Below the pieces are notes generated by a model. That model was not told where the DNA came from and did no database searches. It saw only the letters and a list, made by a program, of their open reading frames with translations. The position numbers were made by a program, and so were the translations under genes. From Enterobacter hormaechei ATCC 49162 (GTDB taxonomy: Bacteria; Pseudomonadota; Gammaproteobacteria; Enterobacterales; Enterobacteriaceae), in contig NZ_MKEQ01000001.1 in assembly GCF_001875655.1 (NCBI RefSeq), positions 3,534,001 to 3,598,000 on the forward strand: DNA of 64,000 nt, written 5' to 3'. This document shows, piece after piece, positions 61,644 to 64,000 of this stretch; positions within the stretch are counted from its first letter, which is position 1; each line of letters begins with the position of its first letter.

Positions 61644-63841
61644 TGTCGTCTTACACTACAGACAATTATGGTGCAGCGGCACCCCAGCAAAGTGAAATCG
61701 ATCTTGTTCGTTTGCTCGGTGAAATGATCGACCATCGCACGATAATTTTGTGCGTGACGTTCCTGTTCACCCTGTGTGCGGGCATGTATGCCTGGGTTAC
61801 GCCCCCTGTGTACCAGGCGGATGCGATGGTGCAAATCGAAAATAAACAGGATAACAGCCTGCTCAAAGGCCTGTCCCAGTTGAGTTCTGACGTTTCGCCA
61901 GATGTTGCCCCTGAACTATTGCTGCTCAAATCACGCATGATACTCGGCGAAACCGTCGATAAATTAGATCTGTCGTATCAGGCAACGCCGCGCGTGTTCC
62001 CTGTGGTGGGACGTCTCTGGCAACGTTTGCAGGGGCGTGGATTGGGCAAAATAACGTTAGGTGAACTCCAGATCCCACTGCTGGAGGGCAAACCGCAAGA
62101 ACTTACGCTGACTGTTAAAGAAGAGGGCAAGTTCCATCTGTCAGGCGAAAACTTCGAGGCGGAGGGGGCGGTAGGGAAGCGGCTTGATAAGCAAGGCGTC
62201 TCTCTGCTGGTGGGCTCGATTGCGGCGGAGCCTGGTACGCAATTCTCTCTCAGGGCGTTGACGCGGCTGGAAACGATCAACGCGCTGAAGAAAAATCTTA
62301 CGGTTGCGGAGTCGGCGAAGCAGAGCGGTATCGTGGCGCTGACCCTGACAGGCGAAGATCCCGATAAAATCGCCCGCGTGTTGAATGCGATTGCTGACAA
62401 TTTCCTTGAACAAAATATTGCGCGTCAGGAGGCTCAGGATTCCCGTAGCCTGGCGTTTTTACAGGAACAGCTGCCGAAAATCAGAAACGAACTCGATCAG
62501 GCTGAAGCGCGGCTCAATGCCTACCGGGCACAGCGCGACTCCGTCGATCTGTCGCTGGAGGCAAAGTCCGTTCTCGACCAGGTTGTTAATGTTGAGAACC
62601 AGCTTAACGAGCTGACGTTCCGTGAGGCGGAGATTTCCCAGCTGTTTAAAAGGAGTCACCCGACCTATCGTGCATTAGCTGAAAAAAGACAAACGCTTGA
62701 GCGGGAACGCGATCGTCTAAATAACCGCGTGTCAGCCATGCCCTCCACGCAGCAGGAGATTTTACGCCTGAGCCGCGATGTTGAATCGGGCCGCACGATT
62801 TACTTGCAGTTGTTGACGCGTCAGCAGGAACTGAATATTTCCCGTTCCAGCGCCATCGGAAACGTGCGGATCATTGATACGGCCGTCACGCACCCGGAAC
62901 CAATAAAGCCGCGAAAAGCGTTAATTATTATTCTTGGCACGTTGTTCGGGCTGGTGGTTTCTGTGGGCGGTGTGCTGGTACGTCAGGCATTTAAACGTGG
63001 GATCACCCTTTCCGAACAGCTGGAAATGCCGGGAACGCCAGTTCTGGCTACGTTGCCGCGTTCACAGTGGTTGTGGAAGAAAACGCATCTGCACAGAAAA
63101 TTACCGTTTTCTCGTCAGTGGAAACACAAAACCACGGATGTACCTTTCCTGCCTGTCGATCGGCCTGCGGATATGTTTGTTGAAGCGGTGCGCGGGTTAC
63201 GTACCAGCCTGCATTTCACCATGATGGAGGCTGAGAATCGTATTGTCATGATTTCTGGCCCGACGCAGGACTGCGGGAAAACCCTGGTAGGGACGAACCT
63301 GGCGGCGATAGCCGGACAGAGTGGCCAGCGTGTGCTGTTTATTGATGCCGATATGCGCCAGGGCTATGTTCACAACATTTTTGGTCTGGATAATCGCTAT
63401 GGACTGTCGAGCGTACTCGAAGGCAAACGCGACTGTGCGGAGGTGATTCAGCACGCTGAAAAAGGGGACATCGACGTCATCACCTGCGGGCCGACACCGC
63501 TGCGTCCGTTGGAATTGCTGTTAAGCGAACAATTCCTTTCCACTATGTCATGGGTAAATGAGCAGTACGACATCATCATTATCGATACCCCGCCAGTACT
63601 CGCCGTTACCGATGCGGCACTGGTTGCCCGAACAGCCGGAACAACGCTAATGGTTGCCCGTTACGACAAAACCAGCGTCAAAGAGATGGAGAATACCTTT
63701 AAACGTCTACAGCACGTTGGCGTGAAGATTAGCGGTACCATTCTCAATGATATTGTTAAGTCCAGAGCGCTCTTTTATAGCTCGGGGTGTAGTCACTATG
63801 AATATGATTATGCTTCGAAGAATCAGAGAGAAGGGCGGTAA
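61643..63841 (+). CDS. etk: Etk/Wzc-like BY-kinase and polysaccharide co-polymerase
   Basis: A 732-residue inner-membrane protein. N-terminal Wzz domain with TM1 (about 32-52), a large periplasmic coiled-coil domain, TM2 (about 432-450), and a cytoplasmic kinase domain: Walker A near 536 (SGPTQDCGKT), Walker A' (VLFIDADMRQG) and Walker B (IIIIDTPPVL). The C-terminal tail has a short Tyr cluster (four Tyr in FYSSGCSHYEYDYASK), fewer than E. coli Wzc. It autophosphorylates these Tyr and drives chain-length control and export through GfcE. Last gene of the operon. Confidence 0.87.
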   Translation: MSSYTTDNYGAAAPQQSEIDLVRLLGEMIDHRTIILCVTFLFTLCAGMYAWVTPPVYQADAMVQIENKQDNSLLKGLSQLSSDVSPDVAPELLLLKSRMILGETVDKLDLSYQATPRVFPVVGRLWQRLQGRGLGKITLGELQIPLLEGKPQELTLTVKEEGKFHLSGENFEAEGAVGKRLDKQGVSLLVGSIAAEPGTQFSLRALTRLETINALKKNLTVAESAKQSGIVALTLTGEDPDKIARVLNAIADNFLEQNIARQEAQDSRSLAFLQEQLPKIRNELDQAEARLNAYRAQRDSVDLSLEAKSVLDQVVNVENQLNELTFREAEISQLFKRSHPTYRALAEKRQTLERERDRLNNRVSAMPSTQQEILRLSRDVESGRTIYLQLLTRQQELNISRSSAIGNVRIIDTAVTHPEPIKPRKALIIILGTLFGLVVSVGGVLVRQAFKRGITLSEQLEMPGTPVLATLPRSQWLWKKTHLHRKLPFSRQWKHKTTDVPFLPVDRPADMFVEAVRGLRTSLHFTMMEAENRIVMISGPTQDCGKTLVGTNLAAIAGQSGQRVLFIDADMRQGYVHNIFGLDNRYGLSSVLEGKRDCAEVIQHAEKGDIDVITCGPTPLRPLELLLSEQFLSTMSWVNEQYDIIIIDTPPVLAVTDAALVARTAGTTLMVARYDKTSVKEMENTFKRLQHVGVKISGTILNDIVKSRALFYSSGCSHYEYDYASKNQREGR

Positions 63842-63854
63842 AACGGGGAAAATA

Positions 63855-63879
63855 CCCCCTCTCCCGGTCGGGAGAGGGG
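63855..63879. repeat. C/G-rich palindrome between etk and a decarboxylase
   Basis: CCCCTCTCCCG-GT-CGGGAGAGGGG: the core of the family seen at 20122 and 42430, between convergent genes and just after the etk stop. Confidence 0.75.
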
Positions 63880-63885
63880 AAAGCG

Positions 63886-64000
63886 TTACTTCGCCAGAAC
63901 TTCCTGTGCAGTACGCTCAACCAGAGACAGCAGGACTTTAACGTCCTCCAGCGTCACGGTTGGGTTCAGCAGGGTCAGCTTCAGGCAGGTGATACCGTTA
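63886..64000 (-). CDS. PLP-dependent decarboxylase, C-terminal end (cut by window edge)
   Basis: About 37 codons and the stop. The end reads GITCLKLTLLNPTVTLEDVK then LLSLVERTAQEVLAK, which resembles the C-terminus of group II pyridoxal-phosphate decarboxylases (aspartate 1-decarboxylase PanP, diaminobutyrate or glutamate decarboxylase type). Too little is present to name the substrate. Confidence 0.55.
   Translation of the reverse strand, partial: NGITCLKLTLLNPTVTLEDVKVLLSLVERTAQEVLAK

Overview
The window is chromosomal DNA of an Enterobacter-like member of the Enterobacteriaceae (Enterobacter cloacae complex or a close relative such as Lelliottia; inferred). Almost every protein is a close full-length match to an E. 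coli K-12 protein as I remember it, gene order largely follows the E. coli yej-to-metG stretch, and base composition is GC-rich. The exceptions are a few insertions and the AT-rich right end. I see no tRNA, rRNA, CRISPR array, insertion sequence or prophage.

Layout, left to right. (1) 1-5.6 kb, minus strand: the yejABE peptide importer (yejE cut by the window edge), the c-di-GMP phosphodiesterase pdeN and the peptidoglycan endopeptidase mepS. (2) 6-13 kb: lpxT and yeiR, then a hexuronate module in which yeiQ (fructuronate-reductase family) and uxuA (mannonate dehydratase) diverge from a shared control region, then yeiP (EF-P paralogue), yeiW and setB. (3) 13.3-17.1 kb: the fructose PTS operon fruBKA with two Cra-type operators. 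(4) 17.2-28.1 kb: nfo, yeiH/yeiE, lysP, cirA with a Fur-type palindrome, yeiG, an extra MFS transporter, folE and yeiB. (5) 28.3-33.2 kb: galS and the galactose ABC operon mglBAC, both with GalS and CRP sites. (6) 33.4-43 kb: sanA, cdd, yohJK, dusC, the tiny membrane protein yohP, mdtQ, yohF, yohD, yohC, pbpG and an acetyltransferase. (7) 43-51.3 kb: dld, bglX and the osmF-yehYXW osmoprotectant-type ABC system. (8) 51.2-58.7 kb: yohO, mlrA, the BtsSR pyruvate two-component system, yehS, metG and apbC. (9) 58.8-64 kb: a second acetyltransferase, rcnB, an AT-rich 480-bp leader and a three-gene gfcE-etp-etk polysaccharide export/tyrosine phosphorylation operon, ending in the 3' end of a PLP-dependent decarboxylase.

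How the parts work together: much of the window is carbohydrate and nucleoside uptake and use under CRP plus a specific regulator (Cra for fru, GalS for mgl, a UxuR/ExuR-type site for uxuA, a CRP-like site at cdd). The rest is mainly envelope maintenance (mepS, pbpG, lpxT, sanA, cirA, etk). Compared with the E. coli order I remember, the preTA-yeiS block, the nupX/rihB/pseudouridine block, the yehI-yehR block and rcnRA are missing.

I found no clearly new system. The best candidates for a second look are the stand-alone gfcE-etp-etk operon with no capsule genes beside it, the rebuilt uxuA/yeiQ module, and two families of hairpin repeats placed almost only between convergent genes.
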